From Caenorhabditis remanei (lineage: Eukaryota; Nematoda; Chromadorea; Rhabditida; Rhabditidae), in assembly GCF_010183535.1 (NCBI RefSeq), contig NC_071328.1, positions 12,896,001 through 12,960,000 on the forward strand: 64,000 bases of DNA, written 5' to 3'. The notes beneath the pieces were generated by a model that saw nothing but the letters and a program-made list of their open reading frames with translations, made no database searches and was not told where the DNA came from. Positions within the stretch are counted from its first letter, which is position 1; every line of letters starts with the position of its first letter. Below, in pieces: positions 1 to 9,239 of the stretch. A program made the position numbers and the translations under genes.

Positions 1-34
1 ACTGTATAATCGATTGACGCCTTTATGAGGATTA

Positions 35-380
35 TGGTTTTTTATAATTAAAAGTGAGTTCTTTTGTCTGCAGTAATCCTTGTTTTCTACAACTTTTCAA
101 CTTTTTTCGATATAGCTCATCTCATAGGGCATTATCCTAGGAAAAATCTTCGCAAGTAAACTTGAGATGTTACCTCAATCAATCATACAGTCACATTGTC
201 ACATAATTATAATTATATATCACATAACCTACTGTCACATAATTATAATTTTGTATCTGAGTTCAAATAGAATAGGGGAAGGTCGGGCGTATCAGAGTAG
301 TCTTTCAGAAAAATTTAGCCGGAAAAATAGCACACAGGGTCGGGGCGGGGCTTCTCACCCTTTTAGAATTATCACGATTT
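35..380 (+). repeat. Left copy of a dispersed direct repeat (unoccupied site)
   Basis: Shares a string of landmarks with 2156-2660: the AAAAGTGAGT start, the GAAAAATCTTCGCAAGTAAACT stretch split by few changes, repeated CTGTCACATAATTATAATT blocks, and a CTTCTCAC..TTTTAGAATTATCACGA end. This copy has no insertion at CATAATTA (238-245), whereas the right copy carries a GGGCC foldback exactly there. No gene is seen in 1-700 apart from this. Confidence 0.8.
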
Positions 381-709
381 TTCAAGCTGGGCGGAGCCTA
401 ATTAGCCCCGCCCCTGTGTATTATTTGTTTACCTAAATACTTCTTGTAAACATGAATTGATAAAGTGATACTGATAAAATGAGGTGTTTGATTAATTTAG
501 GAAGATGCTCAAAAAAATTTAGGTTAGGTTCCAAGGAAGAGCTCAAAAAATGCTCCAAGCTAAAAAAAAATTAGGAAAAGCTTCAAAAATTCAGAGAGAG
601 AAACATTTTTTAATACTTTTCGGCACAATTTACTCATTTTTATATAAATTGTTTCTTTATTTCAAAGTTTCAATTCAAACTATTCCAGTTTCCACTGTCG
701 ACGCACCAA

Positions 710-1130
710 ATGATCATCCCACCAACATTCGAAAGTTATATCTTGGCTTTCCTGCCATATGTGAGTTTGATTTAATATTAACTATGAATCAATTATTTAA
801 TTTTTAATGTCACCTATTATTTCATTGTAGGACGAGCCTGATTGTGTGATACTCCAGAATATTTTGGACATCAAATACGATTTGAAAACTTTGGACTGGG
901 AAAGTGGAATTCCAGGGAACGTCTACTCAATTCTCGACTCCATCGTCGAGGAACTGGAGATAAAAATTCTGAAGACGGATTACCCTACTCGTGACTGGCG
1001 TAGAATGCTCATGGCGTTCGGCCAGAGACTTTTCGAGTTTCGAGAAAACGAACCTCTACTCCCGATTTTCGACAAAGTCCTCAAAAAGCCGGCCAGGAGC
1101 ATGAGAAAAATCGCATTTTCGAATGTTTGA
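710..1130 (+). CDS. Small two-exon orphan gene, 116 aa
   Basis: I do not recognise the product. Exon 1 is 710-760 and exon 2 is 831-1130, joined in phase 0 across an intron with a GTGAGT donor and TTGTAG acceptor. The ATG at 710 (protein start MIIPPTFESY) was chosen because it is the only frame that joins to exon 2 without a stop; a possible trans-splice or intron acceptor (TATTCCAG) lies about 20 bases upstream. The protein is mixed charged/hydrophobic with no signal peptide or membrane helix and a basic C-terminus (KKPARSMRKIAF). An AATAAA polyadenylation signal follows at about 1140. It could be the 3' part of a longer gene, since the DNA upstream is repeat. The coding call rests on the clean splice phase and codon texture. 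Confidence 0.55.
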
Positions 1131-1425
1131 TTGTTTTTGAATAAAATATTGTTGAATCTAAAAAAGTTTTATTTTAAATTCAATTTAACCGTTGTTTAGC
1201 AGAGTATATATATATTTTTGGGATCCAAACTACATGCTGGGCGGACCGTTCTTGAGTATAACACATTTGTAGGAGTGGTTGCGATACATACACATTGTGT
1301 CACATTGACATGTTCTCTTTTCTCATTTTCACCAAATGTGTCCTGTTGCCTAGTTGTCTCTACCCAACAATTTTTATCTTTGTCCAGTCTCATTCTCTCC
1401 TCTGTCTCTCATCACCTAATTACAT

Positions 1426-1645
1426 CATACTTGCAAATTTACGGCCCGGCCTATTCTGAAGTATAGTCAAAAATTCGACATTTTTGGGAAAAAATTCAAA
1501 AAAATTCAAATTTTCGTTCAAAATTTCAGTTCAAATTTTTCAGCCGGGCCTTCGGGCCGGGCCGGGCTTTTGGGGCAGGCCGGTTCTTGGAAATTCTCGT
1601 CACGGCCCGGCCCGGCCCGGCCCGGCCCGGCCCGTTGCAAGTATG
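1426..1645. mobile_element. GGGCC foldback element, CATACTTG ends, 8-bp target duplication
   Basis: The element begins CATACTTGC and ends GCAAGTATG, with GGCCCGG-rich arms around an AT-rich core. It is flanked on both sides by AATTACAT (1418-1425 and 1646-1653), an exact 8-bp duplication. It is non-coding and 220 bp long. An 8-bp duplication is typical of hAT and P superfamily transposases. Confidence 0.85.
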
Positions 1646-2155
1646 AATTACATAATGTGAATTGATTGGAAACATCCCGGAGCCTAACTTGCATCTATTT
1701 CCACCTGATCGTCTATCTAATGCATACAATCCCTCCCACCACTAGCAGACCTGCATACGTAGCATACGTATCATTCAGTCCTTTCTTCCCTTCTCCTTCC
1801 TCTATTTGTTATAAATCAGATCTCGAGTATTGTGTTACATCTTGCCTTACTTCTTACTTATTTTCCCAACGAGACATTCTGTGAGCAACAAAAGTAGTTT
1901 CTTCTTATTTTAACTCATTCGTCCATTAACTCGTTCATCCTACCAGATTTCAATATTGATTAATTCTAATTAATTCATATTTTCAGGGTAACTAAACCTA
2001 TGACCAACTACTGAATGATGGTCGACAATGTGCTTTTTTCTGATTTTTTGTGAATTGTAGGTTTTTATCTTTTGAAAAATGGTCAACAAACATTTTTTCA
2101 GCTAGTTTTACTGTATTATCGGGGTTTTCGATGATTGGCGAGTTGGTGTGGAATC

Positions 2156-2660
2156 TGGTTCTTTATATTTATTTAAAAGTGAGTCCTACAGCAATCCTTT
2201 TTCAACAGTATGATCTTTTCAACAGGGTTCATCTCTAAGCGTATTATCTTAGGAAAAATCTTCGCAAGTAAACTTTAGATGTTATCTCAATCAATCATAC
2301 TGTCACATTGCCACATAATTATAATTATTCATCGTCACGTTATCAAATCTACTGTCACATTGTCACATAACCTACTGTCACATAATTACATACTTGTCAA
2401 ATCACGGGCCGGCCCGCGGGCCGGCCCGCAGGGCCCGCAGCAAGCTTTTTTTTCAATATTTTGACGGGCCGGGCCGGAAGATTTTTTTAGCGGGCCCGGC
2501 CCGGCCCGTGACAAGTATGCATAATTATAATTCTGTATCTGAATATGGGAGGAAGGTCGGGTACATCAGATTGAAGGAAACTAGTAGTATTCAAAAGTAT
2601 TAAGACTGAAAAATGACACACAAGAGGCGGGGCTTCTCACGCTTTTAGAATTATCACGAG
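2156..2660 (+). repeat. Right copy of the dispersed direct repeat (occupied site)
   Basis: Matches 35-380 in order and orientation but is interrupted at 2389-2519 by a GGGCC foldback. Comparison with the left copy gives the exact insertion point. Confidence 0.8.
2389..2519. mobile_element. GGGCC foldback element with empty paralogous site
   Basis: Begins CATACTTGTCA and ends TGACAAGTATG, with G+C-rich GGGCCGG arms. Flanked by CATAATTA at 2381-2388 and 2520-2527. The left repeat copy has a single CATAATTA at 238-245 and no element, so this is a true insertion with an 8-bp duplication. Length 131 bp. Confidence 0.9.
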
Positions 2661-2929
2661 CGAGTGGAATTTTCTAGTCTAGAAGTTGACAACATTAAAC
2701 AAAGTCGTATTTTAGGCGACTCCGAGGTGACGATCGTCCAAAGATCCTCATAGGATCACCACTGATTAAATCAGCTCACAATCAGTCGGTTTTTGTGCCT
2801 GAAGAGCTGGAAATAATAACCAGACAAGAAGGAGATAGTGTCCGAAATGACACAGTCAGAGGTCGAACCTTCCCAGGACGTCAAGGCCCCCACCAGAGGT
2901 AAATGTAAGTTTAACATGTATAACTACTG

Positions 2930-3039
2930 GGCTCCGCGACAATTCGCAACTGCGACATTCCGCAACTACGACATTTCGCAACCACGACGTTTCGCTACGT
3001 GAGTTGCGAAATGTCGCAGTTGCGAATTGTTGCGGAGCC
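2930..3039. mobile_element. GGCTCCG foldback, 110 bp, 8-bp target duplication
   Basis: Ends are GGCTCCGCGACAATTCGCAA and its near-complement. The arms are built from a short unit around GCGACATTTCGCAAC. It is flanked by AACTACTG at 2922-2929 and 3040-3047. It shares the GGCTCCG end with the larger element at 54785-55461. It lies inside an intron of the RING pseudogene. Confidence 0.85.
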
Positions 3040-3164
3040 AACTACTGTGCTTCAAGATTTATATCAAATATCTTTAGGGAGACCTGGACGAAAATATGGC
3101 TCGTCTTAATATGAGTGAACGCCAACTCCGTGAGGTATGTTCAAGAAAAAGAAAGACTAGTCCC

Positions 3165-3365
3165 TACTCAGGGAATTTTGGGCGAATTGCCCTTGCCTTA
3201 CTCCATCCTCACGCACACCCCCACTTCTTCCACCCCACCCTTGCCCAACTCTTGCCCAACCCTCGCCCAGTGGGCTTCCTGCCCAAGTGAGGGCAATTCG
3301 TCGAAAATAGAGGCAAAATGCCGGCAAGGCGCCGAAACCTCGCCTAAAATTCCCTGAGTAGTAGA
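3165..3365. repeat. Foldback repeat with CTACTCAGGGAATTTT ends
   Basis: The left arm begins CTACTCAGGGAATTTTGGGCG and the right end is its near-complement ending CCCTGAGTAG. The centre is C-rich with repeated TTGCCCA. No clear target duplication was found. It sits in the intron between the second and third RING pseudogene exons. Confidence 0.7.
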
Positions 3366-4109
3366 AAATTTCAGCAGTCAGAAGCACTGCGATTAGAGAA
3401 GAAGCAACTTCAGAACGAGCTCACTCAGGCTCGTAGAGATTTGAACCAATCTCTTAGAAACCAAGCCGAAGCTCAAGTCATACACGAAGACGATGTCAAC
3501 GAGCTTCGTGAGGTTCGAGCTGCATTGGCCGCAATTCGAGTAGTCGTGGGAGGATATGGAGGAGGCCGAGGCATTCACGCAGCAATGGCTGGAGTCCAGT
3601 GCACGGTGTGTCTTCAGGAGTTCACCGGACCCAAAGGAAACCGAGTTCCTAAACTACTGCGTAAGTTTTATATTTATTGCTTGAGGATTATATGAGAAAA
3701 AAATAAAATACCGAAAGTTCTTAAGTTTCAGTAAGGTGATAATCATAGAGTAGATTTCTTACATTTTCAGCCTGCGGTCATACATTCAGTGAAAGATCGA
3801 GAGTCTCACGCAGGGGAACAGGGTTCGGTGCCAGAGTGTCTACTGAGAATGCCGCTACCGCCATTCATAATAATTTTATATTGTTTAACAACCAGTAATC
3901 TTTTTTTTTTGTTTTTTACACTGTTCGTCGTGTTTTTCAAAATAAAAAAATATGAAATTAAAAACCGTTTATGTGAGACAAAAACCCCCAAAAAACCACA
4001 AAAATATCAAAAACCATGAATCAGAAAACTTTCATGGCCTGGAAATCCATCTTGTGGCCTAGAAACCCAAAACTGATCATCGCTTTAATATCAGCGGGTT
4101 ACGAGCTTT

Positions 4110-4240
4110 TAGAAAAGTACCCACAAGCCTATGTTCTGATGACTTTGGATATCAAAGCGAAAATCATGGGTTACTGTAGTTTTCGCGTCAAGACCTAAAA
4201 TGGTCAGGACCATGGCTTGTGGGTACTTTTCTGATAGCTT
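4110..4240. repeat. GTACCCACAAGCC foldback, copy 1
   Basis: Left arm GAAAAGTACCCACAAGCC and right arm GGCTTGTGGGTACTTTTC surround a core with GGTTACTGTAG. This family recurs at 4437, 7530, 7815 and 14540. Confidence 0.75.
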
Positions 4241-4348
4241 ACGAAGAGCTAAATTTAAATAACATTGCAAAAATTTCTAGAATTCAGATTCCGCCGCAAA
4301 AACACCTGAAAACACTATTTTCGCTTTCTGCCTCCGCATTCATTTTTC

Positions 4349-4422
4349 TAGTCTTGTTTTATTCTTAATCAGTAGTCTTGTTTTATTCTTAATCAGTAGT
4401 CTTGTTTTATTCTTAATCAGTG
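4349..4422 (+). repeat. Three direct copies of a 24-bp unit
   Basis: AGTCTTGTTTTATTCTTAATC plus a short joiner occurs three times head to tail with almost no change, so the array is young. The single-copy form occurs near other copies of the GTACCCACAAGCC repeat, for example at about 7790. Confidence 0.85.
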
Positions 4423-4436
4423 GGTAGATAACTTTT

Positions 4437-4600
4437 TTGGAAAGTACCCACAAGCCATGGTTCTAATAATTTTGGGTCTCACCACGAAAACTACAGTAAC
4501 TCCTGTATATCGTGTCAAGACCAAACAAGGGCTTGTGAGTATTTTTCAGAAAGCTCTCAACTCACTGATCTCGGATCTGTTATTACTTTCCAAAAAATTC
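4437..4600. repeat. GTACCCACAAGCC foldback, copy 2
   Basis: Begins AAAGTACCCACAAGCC and contains GGGTCTCACCACGAAAACTA. It ends GGGCTTGTGAGTATTTTT, followed by the AACTCACTGAT flank shared with other copies. Confidence 0.75.
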
Positions 4601-4649
4601 GTTAGATAAACACCAGCAGAGCTGGCGCGGCTTTGCCGCGTTTTTCTCA

Positions 4650-4905
4650 CGCTCTTCGATATTTAGATATTTGACCGAAAAATTTTTCGGAAGCGTCTAG
4701 GAAGTTCTGGAAAAATCTAGAACGTTCCGAAATTTCTGGAAACTTTTGGAATTTTCTGGAAGTTTCTAGAAGGATCTGGCAAAGTTTGATAGTTTTCTGG
4801 AAGTGTCTATAAATTTCTAAAACTATCTGGAAGTTTCCAAATCTGTTTTTCTAGATGTTTCTGGAACATTCTGGAAACTTCTGGGAATTTCTGGATCTTG
4901 TTGCC
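4650..4905 (+). promoter_or_regulatory. Array of heat-shock-element-like boxes, possibly Helitron-borne
   Basis: About 250 bases are packed with TTCTGGAA, TTCTAGAA and one-off variants, which are inverted nTTCn/nGAAn pentamers, the consensus bound by HSF-1. A G+C hairpin (CGCGGCTTTGCCGCG, about 4630-4645) precedes it. Helitron-carried HSE arrays have been reported in Caenorhabditis, so this may be a Helitron remnant; that assignment is inference. No gene starts within 1 kb downstream. Confidence 0.5.
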
Positions 4906-5570
4906 AAACTGGCTTAAAATTTTTGGAGTACTGTCTTAAGGTGCCCAGGGTGCCACTACCAAAGTATGGGCCCCGTATTTTAAGTTTGAACCTGCTTTTC
5001 CGATTTTTGGGTTACAGTAGCTACAGTACCCCTTTAGGGCTATGGCAGTAGAATATCTGCAAAGTGTCCCAAGGAAAAGTACGGGACTACAGAGTTAACA
5101 AATTTATCAACGTACTCAATTAGTGGGGATCTGAACTTTCCAAGATATTCAGGTTTGACTGTTAATGCTCAAAACTCTGTAACTACCGTAATCCTAAAGT
5201 AACCGGCCCAATTTTTTTTGGGTGGCATACTAAGGGGTCAAGGTTGTTACCACCCCAGTCTGGTCCCCTCTCGTTCTGTTTGGAACACTTTTTCATTTTT
5301 TGGGTTACGGTAGCTACAGTAATCCTACTGTCGGATGACACCCGGGGTCCAAAAAATTGAAGCGCTCGGAGGTTCATGGGTATACCCCTAGACATCTTTT
5401 GAAACGGTTCAAAGAGAAAAATGTTATTTAGGGAGAAGCGTTGGACGGACACACACACAGAACTATTCCATTAGTAGGAAGAAGATTTTAGTCTTCCAAC
5501 TCCTAATAAAAAACCGGTGTCCCATCCCATCCTTCCCCTCGCGCTATAAACCGCGCAATAAACCGAAAGA
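4906..5570. other. No gene; worm-type intergenic repeats
   Basis: The stretch contains several GTTACAGTAGCTACAGTA-type repeats common in Caenorhabditis intergenic DNA and a short CACACACA run near 5450. I see no splice-linked coding exon on either strand. Confidence 0.5.
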
Positions 5571-5790
5571 GTGTCTGCCGTCTCTCCAGGAAAACGTATC
5601 CCTGGAGGAACATGAAATCGTGTTGGCTGTGGAGTTCCCCTATACAGTTCTTGGTAGCGTACTGAATCGCCGCCGACAAAATGTTTTATTATTACTGATT
5701 ATTTTTGAATACTAAATATTTATTGTGGATGGATTGTTTGAAAATGGAATAAGGTGAGAATTCAAGTTATTTTATGAATATTTCAAAGAA
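5570..5790. repeat. GTCTGCCGTCTCTCC / ACAAAATGTTTTATTATTACTG repeat, copy 1
   Basis: Shares CGTGTTGGCTGTGGAGT, CGACAAAATGTTTTATTATT and GAATACTAAATATTTAT landmarks with 8080-8250 and 14770-14960. The last two lie just after GTACCCACAAGCC foldbacks, so the two parts may form one composite element. Confidence 0.7.
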
Positions 5791-6236
5791 TTGTCGTTAG
5801 TGATGAAAAACATCGATTTTTCTCTTTCAAACGCCAGACATTATAAAGTAAGAAAACCAGTACCTAAAGCGTAACGGCTGATTCCAGTAAATAGCCAGTA
5901 TGGATGACTATTTATAAATTTATATGGAAGCATTACAGTACGTATGGTTAGAAAGTAGAAAATTATGTGTAGAAGATAATTTCCGATTCCTGTAAATATT
6001 ATTTTTATTATGTGTTTTCCAGCCTAAAGCAAAGTCCTGATTTTTCCTGATACTTATTTTAGAAATGTCACCTGTCATGGAGATACTGTAGTTTTTGATC
6101 GTGATCAATGTTCACCGAAATTGTTTCCCTAACTCTGCAATAAAACCACCGTCAATTTCCTCCCAGTTTCTCATGGGAAACATCAATAAAATATCGTCCG
6201 CCTTTCCCATCCTTTGACTTTCACCGCGTCAAATAA

Positions 6237-6645
6237 TTTTTTCCAAACGAACTATAAATTTGGTCATATGTGCTTTCGACTACGGGAAGTCCATTTCTTC
6301 AGTCAAAACTTGCTAACTGTCTCTGTGAGCCGAGTAATGAGCTCTTAAACTTTTCATATGCTGAAGCTTTTTCACATGGAATTCCAAAACGACAACTAGT
6401 AGACGCCAGATTTTCTCATTTTTGCAACGTACTAGCGCAGGTTGACCGCTGGGGAACAAAAATTGAACCGCGCGGTGGCATATATGCGGCCGACTTGGAA
6501 TTCCATGTGAAAAAGCTTGAGCATATGAAAAGTTTGAGAGCTCATAACTCGGCTCACAGAGACATTAAGCAAGTTTTGACTACTGAAATGAACTCCCCGT
6601 AGTCGAAAGTACCTATGACCAAATTTATAGCTTGTTTGGAAGCGG
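6237..6645. mobile_element. Large foldback element, about 400 bp
   Basis: Arms of about 150 bases pair from TCCAAACGAACTATAAATTT on the left to its near-complement at about 6645. Inner landmarks are CTTTCGACTACGG and TCAAAACTTGC. The central loop holds GACCGCTGGGGAACA and GAACCGCGCGGTGGC, which reappear at 60755-60805 in another foldback. The open frame across it is only a consequence of the palindrome. Confidence 0.75.
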
Positions 6646-6823
6646 CGTGTCCCAAAACATCCCTTGTGAGATGAGTAGAACCCAATGAACGCTTAGAGCT
6701 CATAGTACTAGATTTTATTAGAAAAAGAATTCTAACAGTAATGTTAAGTAAGATACAAATTGAACTTTTAGAGACTTGACATCCAAAACATGTGAAAGAC
6801 AACATAATGGTAAATCATTTCAG

Positions 6824-7195
6824 AACTATGCCGAGAAGTACAACCAATTCTGGTACAACCGTCACTTCAACGAGACGTCGCCCATCTACATGAAAGCGGA
6901 GGTCAAATGTAACAAGGAGCTGATGAAGAAGGAACATCCTTTGGACCGGGAGAAGACGTTGAAGCTCGGCTATGCCTTCCAGCCACTCTTCGAATCTGGA
7001 GTACGGTTTCCACACCCAGATAAGACAATTTCTAAAAGATAATTCATTTCAGAATAGCTTTGACGCCTTTCTCAGCAACAAGGAAACGATCTTCAATGAG
7101 AAAGTATTGTGGAAACAAGTCAGGAGCAATAATGGCACACGTAAGTGTATTGAGCATTTTATCGCTCGTATATTTAATTTTCAGCATGTCAATGA
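6824..7195 (+). CDS. Partial orphan gene, three 3' exons
   Basis: Exons are 6824-7000, 7053-7140 and 7185-7195. Phases close correctly (0, then 1) with GTACGG and GTAAGT donors and TTTCAG acceptors, and the frame ends in TGA. The translated part begins NYAEKYNQFWYNRHF and includes a charged stretch ELMKKEHPLDREKT. It is about 91 aa, soluble-looking, with no family I recognise. No upstream coding exon or ATG was found before the first acceptor, which follows soon after the 6237-6645 foldback, so the 5' end may be lost or lie beyond it. An AATAAA signal lies near 7290. It could be a gene remnant. Confidence 0.45.
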
Positions 7196-7529
7196 AGCAA
7201 GGAAATGTTACCAATGTGACCATGCTTCACAAACTTCTATCATGTATAAATCGTCTGATTTTTGAATTGTTGATATTGCTGGGACACTATAATAAACTAT
7301 TCATATTGCAAAATGGGCGTTCCTCTAGAAAATCCGTCAGCTAGCCTCCTGTCCCAACTTGTTTTCACCTCCAGCAACGTTCCGCTGGGAGCTTCCTTCA
7401 CTCTTGCTTAAATCTTAAAACCACAAATGTCAAAAACCATGAATCAAAAACATGTATGACCTAGAAATCTGTCTGGTAGCCTAGAAACCCGAAACTAGTC
7501 TTTGCTTTGAAATCATATAGTTGAGAGCT

Positions 7530-7665
7530 TTTAGAAAAGTACCCACAAGCCATGGTTCTATGAAATTTGGGTCTCACCGCGAAAACTACAGTAACCCGTC
7601 GTACATCTAGTCGGGACATAAACTTGTCAGAACCATGGCTTGTGGGTATTTTTCTGAAAGTTTAC
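7530..7665. repeat. GTACCCACAAGCC foldback, copy 3
   Basis: AAAAGTACCCACAAGCCATG on the left and CATGGCTTGTGGGTATTTTT on the right, with GGGTCTCACCGCGAAAACTA inside. Confidence 0.75.
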
Positions 7666-7814
7666 GTGAAGCTATGTAAATTTGAATAACATTGTAAAAA
7701 CCTCTAAAATTCAGACTGCGTCACCAAAAAACCTGAAAACACTTTTTTTTCCAGTTTTCTGCGTCGACATCGATTTTTCCTCATTTCTCTTGTTTTATTC
7801 AGAATCAGTAAGTT

Positions 7815-7945
7815 GATAGAAAAGTACCCACAAGCCATGGTTCTGAGCAATTTGGGTCTCACCACGAAAACTACAGTATCCCCTGTAAATCGCGTTGAGA
7901 CCAAACCAGGGCTTGTGGGTACTCTCCAGAAAGCTCTCAACTCAC
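7815..7945. repeat. GTACCCACAAGCC foldback, copy 4
   Basis: Same arms and core as the other copies. The imperfect arms extend outward through AATCAGTAAGTTGATAG and CTCTCAACTCACTGATT. Confidence 0.75.
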
Positions 7946-8079
7946 TGATTCCGGATCTGTTATCATTTTCCCAAAAAATCGTAAAATATACATTTTACTC
8001 TTCCAACTCCTCCAGAAAAGCAGGTGTTGCATCCTACTCTTCCTCTCGCGCGCTTTCACACAATTATATCGTATGAATG

Positions 8080-8250
8080 TCTGCCGTCCTTCCATCTCTG
8101 GAAAAAAATCGTGTTGGCTCATGATACATCATTATACACCCCTTGGCGCCGACAAAATGTTTTATTATTACTGATTATGTTTGAATACTAAATATTTATG
8201 GTGGATGGATTGTCCGAAAATGGAATAAGGTGAGAGTTCAAGTTGTTTTG
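8080..8250. repeat. ACAAAATGTTTTATTATTACTG repeat, copy 2
   Basis: Near-copy of 5570-5790, starting GTCTGCCGTCCTTCC and ending near GAATAAGGTGAGAGTTCAAG. Confidence 0.7.
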
Positions 8251-8449
8251 CAGAATTTTCTTTCGTTAGACATGAAAATTATCGATTTTTTATCAAACGT
8301 CATAAATCAGAAAGTAAGAAAACCGTGAAAATGTTCGAGCTTTTACCTCGGTACCCAGTTCCAGATAAGCGTAACGATTCATGCCAGTAGATAACCAGTC
8401 TGGATTACTAGAACTTTAAATGGAAGTATTAGAAGATAAGTACAGCTCA

Positions 8450-8640
8450 CAATCAGCCAACACCAAATCTTGAAATTCCGTCAATTATAAAAGAACGACA
8501 CCCTCCAGAAACTCAGTTTTTTTCAGCTTCACGAAGACAGAAATCACAGATCGGTTTTGTCAACTGATCATCGCTCGTCACTGTCAACTCAGCCACGTCC
8601 AGCTCAACCAACACCAAATTTGGAGATTCCGACAATTAGA
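8450..8640 (+). repeat. Internal duplication of a Pro/Glu coding segment
   Basis: CAGCCAACACCAAATCTTGA at about 8455 recurs with a few changes at about 8608, each followed by a related 40-base stretch. Translated, the pair reads QPTPNLEIPSI and QPTPNLEIPTI. The first copy is not in the same open frame as the gene that follows. Confidence 0.65.
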
Positions 8641-9020
8641 AAAGAGCAACACTCTCAGAAAACTGATCAAGACCTGAAGCCATCACAATCTTCATCTGAA
8701 CAGAGCAATTCTTCGGGAACACCAGAAAGAACTCAAGGACAATCGACTACAGAATCGCTCAATTCACCATCAAAAGTCGTTGAAGCCAAGGCTGAGTCCG
8801 TGTTTGGATCCGGAATGCCTGCTATTATTCGTGACAGCAATCCACCAAATCAACCTACAAATGCGTCCAGGAACAATGTGAGTTTGAGAAATGTTTTTGA
8901 AGGAAACTTAGTTTTGATAAATTGTAGAGGAATTCTACTGATACAAGAAACTCAACTGGAGTGACAAAAATTGCCAGCACAACTGCACGATTATGGGTTC
9001 TGTCCGTTGCTTTTGAATGA
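8527..9020 (+). CDS. Low-complexity Ser/Thr/Gln-rich protein, 5' end unresolved
   Basis: Exon 8527-8877 and exon 8938-9020 join in phase 0 (GTGAGT donor, TTGTAG acceptor) and end in TGA after TTARLWVLSVAFE. The protein is hydrophilic, rich in S, T, P, Q and N, with no cysteine framework, signal peptide or helix-rich part, as in disordered proteins. The first exon follows a TTTTTTTCAG acceptor and has no in-frame ATG at its start, so an upstream exon is missing or the acceptor is a trans-splice site. Part of it was duplicated from or into the sequence just upstream. Function unknown. Confidence 0.45.
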
Positions 9021-9239
9021 ATTGTCTGACTGCTTTCAAGCCAGAGGCCGATCTAGTCGAGAAATCAACTGAACATGAAAGAAAGGTAATTGGTTTTTAT
9101 TCATCCAAGAGATAACCTCAGATAGTGACTTTCCCAGGGTCCCGTCTTCTGTCACTGCACACCATCTGTCCAAAGGCCATTAGCACCTTCCGAATCCCTT
9201 CTCTTCACTCGTCGCATTCACTCATTTTTATTGATTTGA

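Larger units (their letters stand above)
2847..3898 (+). pseudogene. Decayed coiled-coil RING-finger gene
   Basis: Apparent exons are about 2847-2898 (MTQSEVEPSQDV start), 3079-3135, 3375-3660 and 3771-3898. The third exon encodes a charged coiled coil (LEKKQLQNELTQARRDL) followed by the first RING half, CTVCLQEF. The fourth gives PCGHTF, which should be followed by the remaining C-x2-C pairs of a C3HC4 RING. Instead the frame reads SERSRVSRRGTGFGARVST and no cysteine pair remains. The first exon cannot be joined to the second in phase by any visible GT-AG intron. Both introns hold foldbacks (2930-3039 and 3165-3360). Intact worm relatives of this type are cytoplasmic or nuclear ubiquitin ligases; this copy probably lacks activity. 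Confidence 0.55.

Noticed and set aside
1545..1635. GGCCCGG runs as a CpG island or promoter
   Set aside because: They are the arms of a foldback with 8-bp target duplications and recur at unrelated sites.
6270..6602. 110-codon open frame
   Set aside because: It lies wholly inside a foldback and is produced by the palindrome; no family match or splice partners.
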